NCBI RefSeq assembly: GCF_011516755.1
Contig: NZ_WOSY01000011.1
Location: 60,666-124,665 of the forward strand
Direction of reading: 5' to 3'
Length of the DNA: 64,000 bases
Source: Acetobacter conturbans
Lineage (GTDB): Bacteria > Pseudomonadota > Alphaproteobacteria > Acetobacterales > Acetobacteraceae
Part shown: positions 50,888 through 60,587 of the stretch, piece by piece
How the letters are laid out: each line of letters starts with the position of its first letter
Numbering within the stretch: position 1 is the first letter of the stretch
The notes under the pieces: model-generated
Told to the model about the DNA's origin: nothing
What the model saw: the letters and a program-made list of their open reading frames with translations, nothing else
Databases searched by the model: none
Made by a program: the position numbers and the translations under genes

Positions 50888-53041
50888 CTACTGAATGACA
50901 GCAACCGTCCGAATTTTGACTCTCGGAGCAATTTCTCCCTGAGCCAGCACAATAGTCGAGGGTCGCAAACGCTCCATAATAGCGTGCACACCTTCACGAA
51001 TACCTCCACCCACCACCAGGACAGGCGTTTCATTGAGATTGGCCACCTGATCAAAGATTATTTTCAGCTTGGCTATGAATTCATTCAATTTGGTCGGTGC
51101 CATTGCCAGTTGCCGATCTTCCGGCGGCCCGACCATGCTATCCAGAAATACGCTTTCCCATGCAGGGCTCAATGAAACAATGGGGATGTACCCATTCGGC
51201 CCCACGACAGAAGCACTAATCTGTCTGCACAGCCTTATTCTGACATGAGCCACAATCTGCGGTACAGCTCTAAGCCCCTGCCCGCACGCTTCCTGAATAC
51301 TCTCAAGAATAGTTGTCAGATCACGAATGGAAATGCGTTCGGAAATCAGGGCCTGAAGCACCCTTTGTATGGCACCGAGACTGATCTGGGATGGAACCAT
51401 ATCAGACACAAGCTTCTGCTGGTCTCTGGGCAAATCATCCAGAAGTTTCTGCGTTTCGGAATATGTAAGGAGTTCCGAAAGATTTTCTCGCACCAGCTCG
51501 CTTAAATGCGTCACCATAACGCTTGCAGGATCAACGACGGTATAATTCGCAAACGTCGCTTCTTCCCGCAATGAGGGATCGACCCACATCGCTTGCAGGC
51601 CAAATGCAGGCTCCTGGGTAACCTCCCCCTGCAAAGCAGGCAATCCCCCATTCGGATTCATAACCAGCAGTCGGTTAGGCCGCACTTCGCCTGACCCCAC
51701 CTCTATTTCTTTAATTCTCACAACATACTTCTCAGCAGGAAGCTGCAGGTTGTCCTGAATACGTACAGGCGGAAGTATAAAGCCCATTTCACTGGCGATG
51801 GTACGCCTCAGTATTTTGATCTGTTCCGTTAACTGAGGCGTTTCTCCGCTGGCCAGCCCCAACAAGGCAAAACCAAGCTCCAGCCGGATCATGTCAATCC
51901 GGAGTGAATCTGTGATGGGAGGTTCAGCATTAGGCGCAGGAACCTGCGCAACGGCAGTCTCGCCCTCATCTTCCGCTGGTAATGGCTTGATATGTCGGGC
52001 CCACGCCAGACCACCACAGACACCTGCCAATCCAAGAAATGGCAGCATCGGCAGTCCTGGCATAAGCGCCATGACCGCTGCGATACCAGATGCCAGCGCC
52101 AAAGGCTTGGGGCCACCAGCCAACTGTCGAACAAGCGTTGCGTCAGCTGCTCCCTCGGTTCCCCCTTTGGTTACAACGATGCCCGCTGCGGTGGACACCA
52201 GTAAGGCAGGAATCTGTGAAACGAGACCGTCACCGATCGTCAATGTAGTGAATGAAGATGCAGCTTCACTCAAAGGCATACCGTGGCGCACAACGCCGAT
52301 AGCCAAGCCACCAACAATATTAATCGCAGTAATGATAAGGCCGGCTATCGCATCTCCGCGCACGAATTTCGCCGCGCCGTCCATCGACCCGTAAAAACCG
52401 CTTTCTTCTTCCAGTTCTCTTCGTTTTTTTCTTGCCGCTTTATCGGAAATGGCACCTGACGCAAGTTCAGCATCAATAGCCATCTGCTTGCCGGGCATGG
52501 CATCAAGAGAGAACCTGGCCGCAACTTCCGCGATGCGTCCTGATCCTTTTGTGATCACCATGAAGTTAACAACAAGAAGAATGGAAAATAGAATTCCCCC
52601 GATGACAACGTCGCCACCCATCAGGAAGCCGCCAAATGCTGCCACCACATGTCCAGCGGCATAAACACCTTCATTGCCGTGGCCAAGAATCAAACGTGTA
52701 GTGGCAACTTCCAAGGCAAGACGAAGCAGTGTCGTCAGAAGCAGCAAAGTTGGGAAAGACGTAAAATCCAAAGGTCTCTTCAAAAATAGAGAAACCATAA
52801 GAATCAAAACAGATATGGTAATCGATAGAGCGAGTCCCACATCCAGAAACATCGTGGGCAGCGGAACGACAAGTATCGATAATAATACTGCGACGCCCAC
52901 AGCCAGACCAACATCACTGCCGGGCAGAAGCCGCCGCCACCCAAACGTTTTCAAATCATCTAATTTAAAAGAACGCATTGAATTCAAAAAGGAATTCACG
53001 TTTATGTTTAAACCTGCAATAGGATTTTTATATTTACTCAT
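50888..53041 (-). CDS. flhA: Flagellar export apparatus protein FlhA
   Basis: Large subunit of the flagellar type III export gate. The 717-residue protein has an N-terminal set of eight hydrophobic helices (about residues 40-340), with the family motif FLDVGLALSITISVLILMVS region and RFSLDAMPGKQMAID in the FHIPEP-type loop. A cytoplasmic domain follows (LRIDMIRLELGFALL, RIRLCRQISASV). GC content is lower than in the flanking housekeeping genes. It is last in the operon; its start overlaps the regulator gene by four bases. Confidence 0.95.
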   Translation of the reverse strand: MSKYKNPIAGLNINVNSFLNSMRSFKLDDLKTFGWRRLLPGSDVGLAVGVAVLLSILVVPLPTMFLDVGLALSITISVLILMVSLFLKRPLDFTSFPTLLLLTTLLRLALEVATTRLILGHGNEGVYAAGHVVAAFGGFLMGGDVVIGGILFSILLVVNFMVITKGSGRIAEVAARFSLDAMPGKQMAIDAELASGAISDKAARKKRRELEEESGFYGSMDGAAKFVRGDAIAGLIITAINIVGGLAIGVVRHGMPLSEAASSFTTLTIGDGLVSQIPALLVSTAAGIVVTKGGTEGAADATLVRQLAGGPKPLALASGIAAVMALMPGLPMLPFLGLAGVCGGLAWARHIKPLPAEDEGETAVAQVPAPNAEPPITDSLRIDMIRLELGFALLGLASGETPQLTEQIKILRRTIASEMGFILPPVRIQDNLQLPAEKYVVRIKEIEVGSGEVRPNRLLVMNPNGGLPALQGEVTQEPAFGLQAMWVDPSLREEATFANYTVVDPASVMVTHLSELVRENLSELLTYSETQKLLDDLPRDQQKLVSDMVPSQISLGAIQRVLQALISERISIRDLTTILESIQEACGQGLRAVPQIVAHVRIRLCRQISASVVGPNGYIPIVSLSPAWESVFLDSMVGPPEDRQLAMAPTKLNEFIAKLKIIFDQVANLNETPVLVVGGGIREGVHAIMERLRPSTIVLAQGEIAPRVKIRTVAVIQ

Positions 53042-54366
53042 GATAATCCTGCCATTCCGCTATTAGGAGGCGGCACGGATACTCCGTGCTCAGCATATTC
53101 CTTCAATTTATTACGTAATGCACGAATGGAAATACCAAGCATGGAAGCCGCGTGTGTACGGTTTCCATCCGTATGAACCAATGTATCTATAATAAAAGCC
53201 TGTTCCATTTCGTCCATTCTATGCCCAACCCAGGAACATGTTGGACTATCTGGCTCGACTGAAGGAATATTAGAATCCGCAAAAATAAAACAGTTTTCGT
53301 CTATTTCCTCATGGGAAGAAATGATTACAGCGCGATGAATTGCATTTTCAAGCTCACGAACATTCCCTGGCCAATTATATTTTTGTAGCTTTTCGACAGC
53401 CTCAGAGGATAAACGGCGCGGCTTCAGGCCATTCACTTTACTGTAATGATCAGAAAAATATTTAGCAAGTAATGGGATGTCATTTTGCCTCTGACGTAAC
53501 GGAGGAATACTCAGAGAAATAACATTCAGTCTAAAATAAAGATCTTGCCTGAACCCACCAGTTTCCACCTCACTTGGCAAATTTCTATTAGATGTCGCTA
53601 TGATTCTGACATCCACAGGCACAGGAGAATTTCCACCCAAACGATCTATTTCACGCTCCTGGATCGCTCTCAGTAACTTTGCCTGTAAACGGATATCCAT
53701 TTCACTGATTTCGTCTAGCAAAAGTGTACCATGATTAGCAGCCTCAAATCGACCCACTCTCCGGGTTGCGGCTCCGCTGAAAGCTCCGCGTTCGTGGCCA
53801 AACAACTCTGATTCAACCAGAGTTTCTGGCAACGCCGCACAATTAAGAGCAACAAATGGCGCAGAAGCTCTTTTAGATTTAACGTGAATGTACTTTGAAA
53901 GGACTTCTTTTCCTGTTCCAGATTCTCCTGTAATCAACACTGAAGCATCAGAGGCAGCAATTTTTTCGACATCCGCCATGAATGTCTTCATGACGGGATC
54001 AATAGTCAGAAAGGTGGACTTCTCTTGACTGGCATTTTCGAGAAACCCAGCAATAATATCAGGATCAGGAGGAAGTGGGATATAATCCTCAGCGCCACAG
54101 GAAATTGCATGAGCAGCCATTTCCGGATCTTCGGGCCCACAGGCAACAACAGGAACCGCGATACGCTCGCTTTCCATTCTTTTGATCAGGCTTGATATAT
54201 CTTCAATTACAGAGCAAAAAATAAATCTGTAATCGCCATTCAAACATATTTTGCTTACAGCTTCCTTGCCTGTTTCAGCATGATCGATCGAGACGCCACG
54301 CGCAAGTACAATTTTTGCTGCTTTTCCGAGTTCGCCCGAAAGAGAACCAACAATCAAAATGCGCAC
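53038..54366 (-). CDS. flbD: FlbD-type sigma-54-dependent flagellar regulator
   Basis: A 442-residue enhancer-binding activator. The N-terminal receiver-like domain (1-115) lacks the acidic pocket and the phospho-accepting Asp (GSLS and FIFCSV stand at those places), as in divergent FlbD proteins. The AAA domain has Walker A GESGTGKE (147-154), GAFSGA (194-199) where GAFTGA is usual, and Walker B GTLLLDE (213-219). A Fis-type helix-turn-helix ends the protein (DGNRTHAASMLGISIRALRNKL). In Caulobacter FlbD controls late flagellar genes; here it sits between flhA and fliN. AT-rich codon use. Confidence 0.9.
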   Translation of the reverse strand: MRILIVGSLSGELGKAAKIVLARGVSIDHAETGKEAVSKICLNGDYRFIFCSVIEDISSLIKRMESERIAVPVVACGPEDPEMAAHAISCGAEDYIPLPPDPDIIAGFLENASQEKSTFLTIDPVMKTFMADVEKIAASDASVLITGESGTGKEVLSKYIHVKSKRASAPFVALNCAALPETLVESELFGHERGAFSGAATRRVGRFEAANHGTLLLDEISEMDIRLQAKLLRAIQEREIDRLGGNSPVPVDVRIIATSNRNLPSEVETGGFRQDLYFRLNVISLSIPPLRQRQNDIPLLAKYFSDHYSKVNGLKPRRLSSEAVEKLQKYNWPGNVRELENAIHRAVIISSHEEIDENCFIFADSNIPSVEPDSPTCSWVGHRMDEMEQAFIIDTLVHTDGNRTHAASMLGISIRALRNKLKEYAEHGVSVPPPNSGMAGLS

Positions 54367-54376
54367 AGAATTTACC

Positions 54377-54700
54377 TCAGTTGGCTTTTTCTGATTTTAT
54401 TATTTCCGTCATGGTAACACCAAGACGACTCTCATCGACCATTACCACTTCGCCCCGAGCAATCAGTCTGTTATTCACATAAATATCGATTGCTTCACCC
54501 ACTTTCTTATCGAGTTCGACAACGGCCCCTCGCCCCAGTTTCAACAACTGACTGACTTGCATTGTTGCGTGACCAAGAACAGCACTGACCGTAACCGGAA
54601 TATCGTAAACCGCCTCCAATGCATGCGGAGGGTCGTTGTCAGCAACTGGCGCCGCATTCTCGAGATTCAGAAAATCGCCTGAAACAGTTTCTTCCGACAT
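54377..54700 (-). CDS. fliN: Flagellar switch protein FliN
   Basis: A 107-residue C-ring component that with FliG and FliM sets rotation sense. The SpoA/FliN domain is evident: YDIPVTVSAVLGHATMQVSQ, LLKLGRGAVVELDKKVGE, IYVNNRLIARGEVVMVDE, then RLGVTMTEII. The N-terminal 30 residues are acidic and variable. The length is normal for short FliN. It is separated from fliH by only 16 bases. Confidence 0.94.
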   Translation of the reverse strand: MSEETVSGDFLNLENAAPVADNDPPHALEAVYDIPVTVSAVLGHATMQVSQLLKLGRGAVVELDKKVGEAIDIYVNNRLIARGEVVMVDESRLGVTMTEIIKSEKAN

Positions 54701-54716
54701 AAAAACTCCTTATTAC

Positions 54717-55409
54717 TTACGAATGCAGGTGAGATATTTCCATAGAAGACAGTATATCGCGAACTATTTTATTAATATCTCTTGATACTGAACCATTTTT
54801 CCATTGTATCTCAAAATCAGACCTATTCATTGAAGGGTCTTTCTCAAAACCTAATTTACGATCAAAAGCATTGACATCCGTGGACTCACCACTTTCAAAA
54901 CTCACAAAATTATCCGGGTGAGATTTGATACTCACCCTGAATTCTTCCGAGAAACATTCTGAAACAACAGTCAATATCTTAGATGCCTTTAATGGATCAT
55001 ACACATCCGACCACTGAGGAAAAGCAGCCACAACAGAAGATATTATTGAATTCGATGCTTTCTGCGCATATGAAGCAACTTCATTGTTTATGTTTTTATT
55101 TATTTCCAGAAATGAATCTTCAAGTATACTAAGTTTTTCCTGAAAACTTTGATCAAACTGCTCCTTTTTCTCCTCCTCAACCTCACTTCGTGTCTTCTCT
55201 ATCGCTTGTTTCACTGCGGCGTCGACCATCTCAGTCACCTGCTCAGATGTGTATGTGACTGGCAACGGCAGAAACTCTTTACTCTCTTTTTCTTCAGTGT
55301 TTGCCTCTACGCATTCTTCATTCTCCGTCTCAATTTCATTCAGAGAAAAATCTTCAGAGAACAACATTCCCAAAACATCTTGTTTTGTGGAAATCGTTTC
55401 TGTGGTCAT
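54717..55409 (-). CDS. fliH: FliH-like flagellar assembly protein
   Basis: Assigned by position (between fliG and fliN) and shape. There is an acidic, disordered start (1-50) and a long charged coiled coil (about 55-115, with EKTRSEVEEEKKEQFD). A small C-terminal domain ends FEIQWKNGSVSRDINKIV, like the DWRIEWxxGGxxRD-type end of FliH. FliH regulates the export ATPase FliI. This is the most AT-rich gene in the window, dominated by A/T-ending codons. The length is 230 residues. Confidence 0.75.
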   Translation of the reverse strand: MTTETISTKQDVLGMLFSEDFSLNEIETENEECVEANTEEKESKEFLPLPVTYTSEQVTEMVDAAVKQAIEKTRSEVEEEKKEQFDQSFQEKLSILEDSFLEINKNINNEVASYAQKASNSIISSVVAAFPQWSDVYDPLKASKILTVVSECFSEEFRVSIKSHPDNFVSFESGESTDVNAFDRKLGFEKDPSMNRSDFEIQWKNGSVSRDINKIVRDILSSMEISHLHS

Positions 55410-56422
55410 GCGAGCATCTCATTGGTTTCCGATCCTGGATTCAGATCGATCTCACCCTGATTGGCCAATGCTTTAGCAGTAGAAACGATTTCAGCCTGGG
55501 CAACATCAACATCCTTAATCCGAACGGGTCCCAGAGCAGAAATTTCATCCTGCAGCATCTTCCCAGCCCGCGCAGTCATGGCAGAAAGAAACAAAGTCCG
55601 GACATCTTCGGAAGAGCCCTTCAACGCCAAAGGAAGCTTTTCTCGGTCAATATCCCGCATAAGACGCATGATAGCTTCCTGCGGCAGACGACGCAGGTCA
55701 TCAAACGTAAACATGAGTGCTTTGACGTGTTCGGCATCTTCAAGATTACGCTTTTCAAGCGCGTTCATGAACTGACCTTCAACTCGTCTATCGAAATTAT
55801 TGAAGATCTCGGCCAGCAACTCATGACTGTCTCTCTTGGACGATCTTGCAAGACTTGCCATGAACTCAGACCGAAGTGTGGTTTCCAGACTGTCAATCAC
55901 ATCATGCTGTACATTATCCATGTGCAGCATTCGCATCATGACATCGACGGAAAAATCTTCCGGCAATAAAGCGAGAACACGAGCCGTTTGTGAAGACTGT
56001 AAACGGCTCAAAATTACCGCCACTGTCTGCGGATATTCATTCCGAAGGTAGTTGGCCAGAACGTTTTCCGGAACGTTGTCCAGCTTGTCCCACAAGGTGC
56101 GCCCGGCTGGCCCGCGAATCTCTTCCATGATGAGATTGACGCGATCACTGGGAAAAGCTTTTCGCAAAAGTCTTTCAGTGGTCTCATACGAGCCGATGAG
56201 AGTATCAGCTGAGGCAAAAGAACTGGAAAACTCGGCACATACCGTTTCCACTGCTTCTGCCGACACCACACCCATCTTGGCCATCGCGGATGAAATCTCG
56301 CGGATTTCGTTTTCCTGTAATGTCGAAAGAAGCTGAGTTCCGCTTTCTTCTCCCATGGCAAGGAGCAGAATGGCAGCCTTCTGAGCTCCACTCGTAACGC
56401 TTGTTTTCGCCAACATGGTCAT
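55406..56422 (-). CDS. fliG: Flagellar motor switch protein FliG
   Basis: Torque-generating ring protein that joins FliF to FliM. The 338 residues contain the N-terminal AAILLLAMGEESGTQLL, the middle-domain NEYPQTVAVILSRL with LPEDFSVDVMMRML, and the C-terminal FTFDDLRRLP and MRDIDREKLPLALKG. The last is the charged helix that contacts the stator. It overlaps fliF and fliH by four bases each. Confidence 0.96.
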   Translation of the reverse strand: MTMLAKTSVTSGAQKAAILLLAMGEESGTQLLSTLQENEIREISSAMAKMGVVSAEAVETVCAEFSSSFASADTLIGSYETTERLLRKAFPSDRVNLIMEEIRGPAGRTLWDKLDNVPENVLANYLRNEYPQTVAVILSRLQSSQTARVLALLPEDFSVDVMMRMLHMDNVQHDVIDSLETTLRSEFMASLARSSKRDSHELLAEIFNNFDRRVEGQFMNALEKRNLEDAEHVKALMFTFDDLRRLPQEAIMRLMRDIDREKLPLALKGSSEDVRTLFLSAMTARAGKMLQDEISALGPVRIKDVDVAQAEIVSTAKALANQGEIDLNPGSETNEMLA

Positions 56423-58086
56423 CCCTCATGCTGCGGCATAAGCCAGCTTCTGATAATAGCGAGACTTTCCTCGGGATCCTTGGCTGCAAGTTCCCGGACG
56501 TGACGGATAGCAGAGGCCTTCAATCTTCCTTCAATTCCAGAAAGATTCATGAAATCCGGAAGATCCTCTTTTGGCCCCTCAAGAGCCAGTTGCGTGCCCA
56601 AGCCAGAGGCTTGACCAAGCGCTCCCTGCTCGGTCAGCGGAATAGCTGCCCGGCCTGCATTGTTCCCGCCAGCATCGGCCAGAGCCAGAGCATCCGTGCC
56701 TTCCGTTTCTGAAGAGCCTTTCTTTAGAAGGGGTTTTGCAAAAAACAGAAGAGCAAGGAAGATGAAAAGACCAGGCGCAAGGGTACGGAGCAACTGCGTG
56801 ATGTCGCTTTTTTCCACAGGCAGCCCCATCCATGTCGCATGAGCGGGAAGCGCTTCACCTGCATCTGATGCAAAACGCATGGAAACAACATTGACTGTAT
56901 CACCACGTTTTTCATCAAAGCCGATCGCGGTCTTGGCAAGCGTGGTAATCCGCTCGAGTTCCGCCTTGTCGAGAGGCGCCCATTCCTCCTTGCCGTCTGC
57001 TCCCTTCGTCGTCTTGCCGTCCACCATGACCGCAAGACTGATATGGGAAACGCGTGGCTGATCCTGAACGACCGTCCGGACACGCTTTCCTATTTCATAA
57101 TTATCAGTTTCCTCACGACGGTCTTCCTGACTGCCATTGTGCTGCTGGCCAGCATTGGCGTTGGGCAGGTTATTGGCGACAGTAGTACTCTGCTGCCCTT
57201 CCGTATTGGCGGATTTATCATTCGTCGTCTGTTGGGAACGGAGAACCTGTTGATCCGGATCGTAGCTCTCCTGCGTCTCATGAACCCTATCAAGGTTCAT
57301 CAGCACAGACGCCTCCGCCCGCACATGCCCAACACCGAGAGTCGGCATCAGCATCGATTCAACAGTCTGAGAAAGTCGCCCCTCCATCGCCTGCCGCTGT
57401 TCATCAATCGTCTGGGCCAAAGCCGTCGCACTGTCTCGCTCACCTGGGCGTGCGAGCACATTTCCCCGGCTGTCGATGATGGAAATATTTTGAGGCGACA
57501 AACCCGGGGTGGCAGCCGATACGAGATTGAGGACCGCCTGCACACTTTCCTTGTCCAGCCGACTGCCACCCATCGTCAGAAGCACGCTCGCCTGCGCAGG
57601 CTGCTGATCTGAGGAAAACATTTCCCGATGTGGCAACACGAGGTGAACACGCGCATTCTTGACGCCGTGAATAAGACGGATCGAGCGCTCCAACTCGCCT
57701 TCCAGAGCGCGCGTCTCGTCAATGTGCTGCTCAAATTCTGTCGTGGTCAAAGTATTGGCGTGATCGAAAATCTCATATCCCACGGAGCCCCCTGAAGGCA
57801 GGGAGTCACGCGCCAGCAGAAGCCGTGCCGCAGCAACCTGATCGGGGGCGACATAAATGGTGTCACCCTGATCAGAAACAGAGTGAGAAATATGCGCTTT
57901 TTCGAGATCGTCCGCCATCTGGGCGGCTTCCCGCAGATCCAGATCGCGATAAAGGAGTGCCGAGGCATGCTGGCCGCCGTGGAAAGCGAAGACCGTCAAC
58001 ATCCCCATCATACCCAGACCGACTGCGCCCAGTGCGACCAGACGCGGCAACCCCAGCGTCTTGAGGCTCGAGAATATCGCTTTCAC
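56419..58086 (-). CDS. fliF: Flagellar MS-ring protein FliF
   Basis: Builds the MS ring in the inner membrane, the first flagellar structure. The 555 residues start with a transmembrane helix (about 18-35). They continue with ring-building motifs LYRDLDLREAAQMADDLEKA and FDHANTLTTTEFEQHIDETRALEGELERSI, a large periplasmic region, and a second helix near 435-455. The C-terminal segment that binds FliG includes LAAKDPEESLAIIRSWL. It is first in the minus-strand operon. Confidence 0.95.
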   Translation of the reverse strand: MKAIFSSLKTLGLPRLVALGAVGLGMMGMLTVFAFHGGQHASALLYRDLDLREAAQMADDLEKAHISHSVSDQGDTIYVAPDQVAAARLLLARDSLPSGGSVGYEIFDHANTLTTTEFEQHIDETRALEGELERSIRLIHGVKNARVHLVLPHREMFSSDQQPAQASVLLTMGGSRLDKESVQAVLNLVSAATPGLSPQNISIIDSRGNVLARPGERDSATALAQTIDEQRQAMEGRLSQTVESMLMPTLGVGHVRAEASVLMNLDRVHETQESYDPDQQVLRSQQTTNDKSANTEGQQSTTVANNLPNANAGQQHNGSQEDRREETDNYEIGKRVRTVVQDQPRVSHISLAVMVDGKTTKGADGKEEWAPLDKAELERITTLAKTAIGFDEKRGDTVNVVSMRFASDAGEALPAHATWMGLPVEKSDITQLLRTLAPGLFIFLALLFFAKPLLKKGSSETEGTDALALADAGGNNAGRAAIPLTEQGALGQASGLGTQLALEGPKEDLPDFMNLSGIEGRLKASAIRHVRELAAKDPEESLAIIRSWLMPQHEG

Positions 58087-58417
58087 TTCTTATTTTCCGG
58101 AAAAAAGGTTGAACAGCATGGGACTCCAGAAAATCGCTTGAAAGAGATTCGCACGTGTTTCGCTTCAACTCTGGTTGACTTGAAGGCTGATCCTGCCGAG
58201 TGGGCCTTACTCTGCGGTTAACATGCGGCAGATTTTGCCGGGTTCCCCATCCGACTGTGCAAACAGGCCACAAAGAAGGTGGCAGACATCATCTGGCGTC
58301 TGAATATCCATCATCCTCCCCGTGACGGCGTGCCGCCTGACCTGTAGGCTCTTCACCCATGAATGGTCTTCGCTTTCGTCAGTCTCTTCTTCATCGGGTC
58401 GCATCAGAAACAGCATC
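58087..58417. other. Divergent region between fliF and nadK
   Basis: About 330 bases that must hold the flagellar operon promoter (minus) and the nadK promoter (plus). I found no good sigma-54 site (GG-N10-GC type) for fliF. The open frame covering 58207-58500 on the minus strand overlaps nadK and has no support. Confidence 0.35.
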
Positions 58418-59224
58418 ATGAACAACGACACACCGGATTCCCGCTGGTCTTTTGCCTCACTGCCCACCAATATTTCTTTCGTGGCGGCTGACACAGCCAA
58501 CGCCCGTGAAGAAAAGCAGAGACTTACCCGGCGTTACGGGAACTGCGAGCTTGATGAAGCTGAAGTCATTGTATGTCTGGGGGGCGATGGTTTCATGCTG
58601 GAAACCCTGCGGCAGGTCATGGACCGGAATATTCCGGTATATGGAATGAACTGCGGATCGGTCGGGTTCCTGATGAACCCCCTGGACGAGGATGACCTTC
58701 CCAACCGGCTCATTCAGACCCAGAGCGCGAAGTTACATCCCCTGCAAATGACCGCCGTGTGCACGGATGGCTCCGTGCAGGAAGCGGATGCACTGAATGA
58801 TGTCTTTCTGTTCCGGGAAACGCGACAGGCAGCGAAAATCCGAATCGAAATCGATGGTCGTGAACGGATGCCCGAACTGATCTGTGATGGCGTGCTGGTC
58901 GCCACACCCGCCGGATCAACGGCTTACAACCTTTCGGCACACGGTCCCATCGTGCCCCTTTCCGGCAATCTTCTTCCGCTCACCCCCATCAGCGCATTCC
59001 GCCCCCGACGCTGGCGGGGAGCCCTCCTCCCTTCAACGGCGGTCGTCACATTTTTTATTCTGGAAACAGAAAAACGGCCGGTCGCTGCCGTGGCTGATTT
59101 CACGGAAGTAAGGAACGTGGTGAGCGTCACGGTGAGAGAGAACCGCGAGAGATCCGTCACCTTACTGTTCGATCCGGGACAATCCCTTTCGGAACGCATC
59201 ATCACGGAACAATTTTCAGCCTGA
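58418..59224 (+). CDS. nadK: NAD kinase
   Basis: Phosphorylates NAD to NADP. The diagnostic GGDG ([13 protein letters not shown]) is near residue 50. It is followed by [13 protein letters not shown] and the NAD-binding [21 protein letters not shown]. The start at ATG 58418 gives 268 residues, in the normal range for the short bacterial form. The frame extends upstream without conserved sequence. The stop is only ten bases from the serine hydrolase start, so the two may share a transcript. Confidence 0.93.
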   Translation: MNNDTPDSRWSFASLPTNISFVAADTANAREEKQRLTRRYGNCELDEAEVIVCLGGDGFMLETLRQVMDRNIPVYGMNCGSVGFLMNPLDEDDLPNRLIQTQSAKLHPLQMTAVCTDGSVQEADALNDVFLFRETRQAAKIRIEIDGRERMPELICDGVLVATPAGSTAYNLSAHGPIVPLSGNLLPLTPISAFRPRRWRGALLPSTAVVTFFILETEKRPVAAVADFTEVRNVVSVTVRENRERSVTLLFDPGQSLSERIITEQFSA

Positions 59225-59234
59225 GAGAAAAACC

Positions 59235-60401
59235 ATGATGAGACGGATGTTTCTTAAATGCCTTCCGGGAGCCATGATACCCCTGCCGCTCGCTCTTCCC
59301 GGTTGTGCAAAAGAGACGTCGGACACCCGTTTCACCAAGGTCGATCATCTGCTTTCTGAAGCCGTCGCGCGCCACGAGATTCCCGGCGTCGTCGCAGCCA
59401 TCGGTCAGGGTGACATCGTTCTGCATCGTGCTGTTTTCGGGCAACGTGCGCTGGTTCCGGCTACGGAACCGATGACATGGGACACACGGTTCGACATGGC
59501 CTCCCTCACCAAGGCGACCGTGACGGCTCCGGCGATCATGCAGTTCTGGGAGCAGGGCCGACTGGAACTCGACGATCCCGTTTCCCACTATCTGCCGGAA
59601 TTCGCCCAAAATGGGAAACAGGCAATCACCATCAGGCAACTTCTGACTCACTATTCAGGGCTTGCGCCTGACCTTGATCTGTCCACCCCATGGTCAGGCA
59701 AGGAAGAGGCTTTCCGCAGAGCGATGGCGGCAGTCCCCACCGGGCCGACAGGTGTGCATTTCGTTTACAGCGACATCAACTTCATCGTGCTCGGGCTGCT
59801 CGTGGAACATCTGAGCGACCTGCCTCTCAACATCTATGCTGAACGTCATATTCTGACGCCCATCGGGATGAAGCATTCCGGCTTCCTGCCCTCCCCGCTC
59901 CTGCGGCCGATAATTGCGCCGACACAATATGATGACGCCCATGTGCCGTTACGTGGCGTGGTGCATGATCCAACAGCGCATCGGATGGGCGGTGTCGCCG
60001 GTCATGCCGGACTGTTTTCCGATGCGGACGACATGACGCTTTATGCCGCCAGCTTCCTTGATCGAAGGGCCGGACGTTCGAGCCTCTATCCGCTTCGGAC
60101 CGAGACAGTTCGCCTCATGACAAGCCCACAATCTCCCGGCACGTCTGACGTGCGCGGACTGGGCTGGGATATCGCGACCCATTATTCCACACCACGAGGC
60201 GACATCTTTCCCGTCGGGTCATTCGGCCATACCGGCTATACGGGAACTTCGTTGTGGATGGATCCCGACAGTGCCGCGTTCATACTGATCCTGACCAACC
60301 GGGTGCATCCGCTGGATGCCAATGGGAAGGCCATCGTCCGCCTGCGGCACGATGTCGCAACCGCGGCTGCGCTGGCATTAAACTTGCCTCAGGCGCGGTA
60401 G
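59235..60401 (+). CDS. Serine hydrolase, class C beta-lactamase/esterase family, lipoprotein
   Basis: A 388-residue penicillin-binding-protein-like hydrolase. The nucleophile is Ser90 in SLTK (90-93), the second motif YSD at 178-180, and HTG (in FGHTGYTG) replaces KTG. This set is common in esterase EstB-like and D-aminopeptidase-like members, so true beta-lactamase activity is not implied. The signal peptide ends in a lipobox LPGC (Cys24), predicting a lipid-anchored periplasmic enzyme. Substrate unknown. Downstream lies a 186-base convergent gap. Confidence 0.85.
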   Translation: MMRRMFLKCLPGAMIPLPLALPGCAKETSDTRFTKVDHLLSEAVARHEIPGVVAAIGQGDIVLHRAVFGQRALVPATEPMTWDTRFDMASLTKATVTAPAIMQFWEQGRLELDDPVSHYLPEFAQNGKQAITIRQLLTHYSGLAPDLDLSTPWSGKEEAFRRAMAAVPTGPTGVHFVYSDINFIVLGLLVEHLSDLPLNIYAERHILTPIGMKHSGFLPSPLLRPIIAPTQYDDAHVPLRGVVHDPTAHRMGGVAGHAGLFSDADDMTLYAASFLDRRAGRSSLYPLRTETVRLMTSPQSPGTSDVRGLGWDIATHYSTPRGDIFPVGSFGHTGYTGTSLWMDPDSAAFILILTNRVHPLDANGKAIVRLRHDVATAAALALNLPQAR

Positions 60402-60587
60402 GCGTGTTTGTCAGTAGGATGTTTCGAGGGATGAAACGGGTGCTCAGACACCGTCAGATGCGGTGAGACCATCTGCAATCAGCGTCCCGCACGCACGCTT
60501 CAGCAAACGACGATCGCACTTATAGGCAGTGACGTTCCCGCACAAAATCGGAAACATCACTGCCGTGCCATCATTCAATAGATATAC

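Noticed and set aside
50670..51175. Open frames encoding a 7-residue repeat protein over the heptamer array
   Set aside because: A 7-base repeat without stops opens all frames. The frames continue into truA or flhA sequence out of phase, have no ribosome site and no plausible start.
58207..58500. 97-residue minus-strand frame between fliF and nadK
   Set aside because: It overlaps the conserved start of nadK and has no ribosome site or recognisable domain.
59235..60401. Antibiotic resistance beta-lactamase
   Set aside because: The third motif is HTG and the second YSD, as in esterase-like relatives. Nothing in the context points to resistance.
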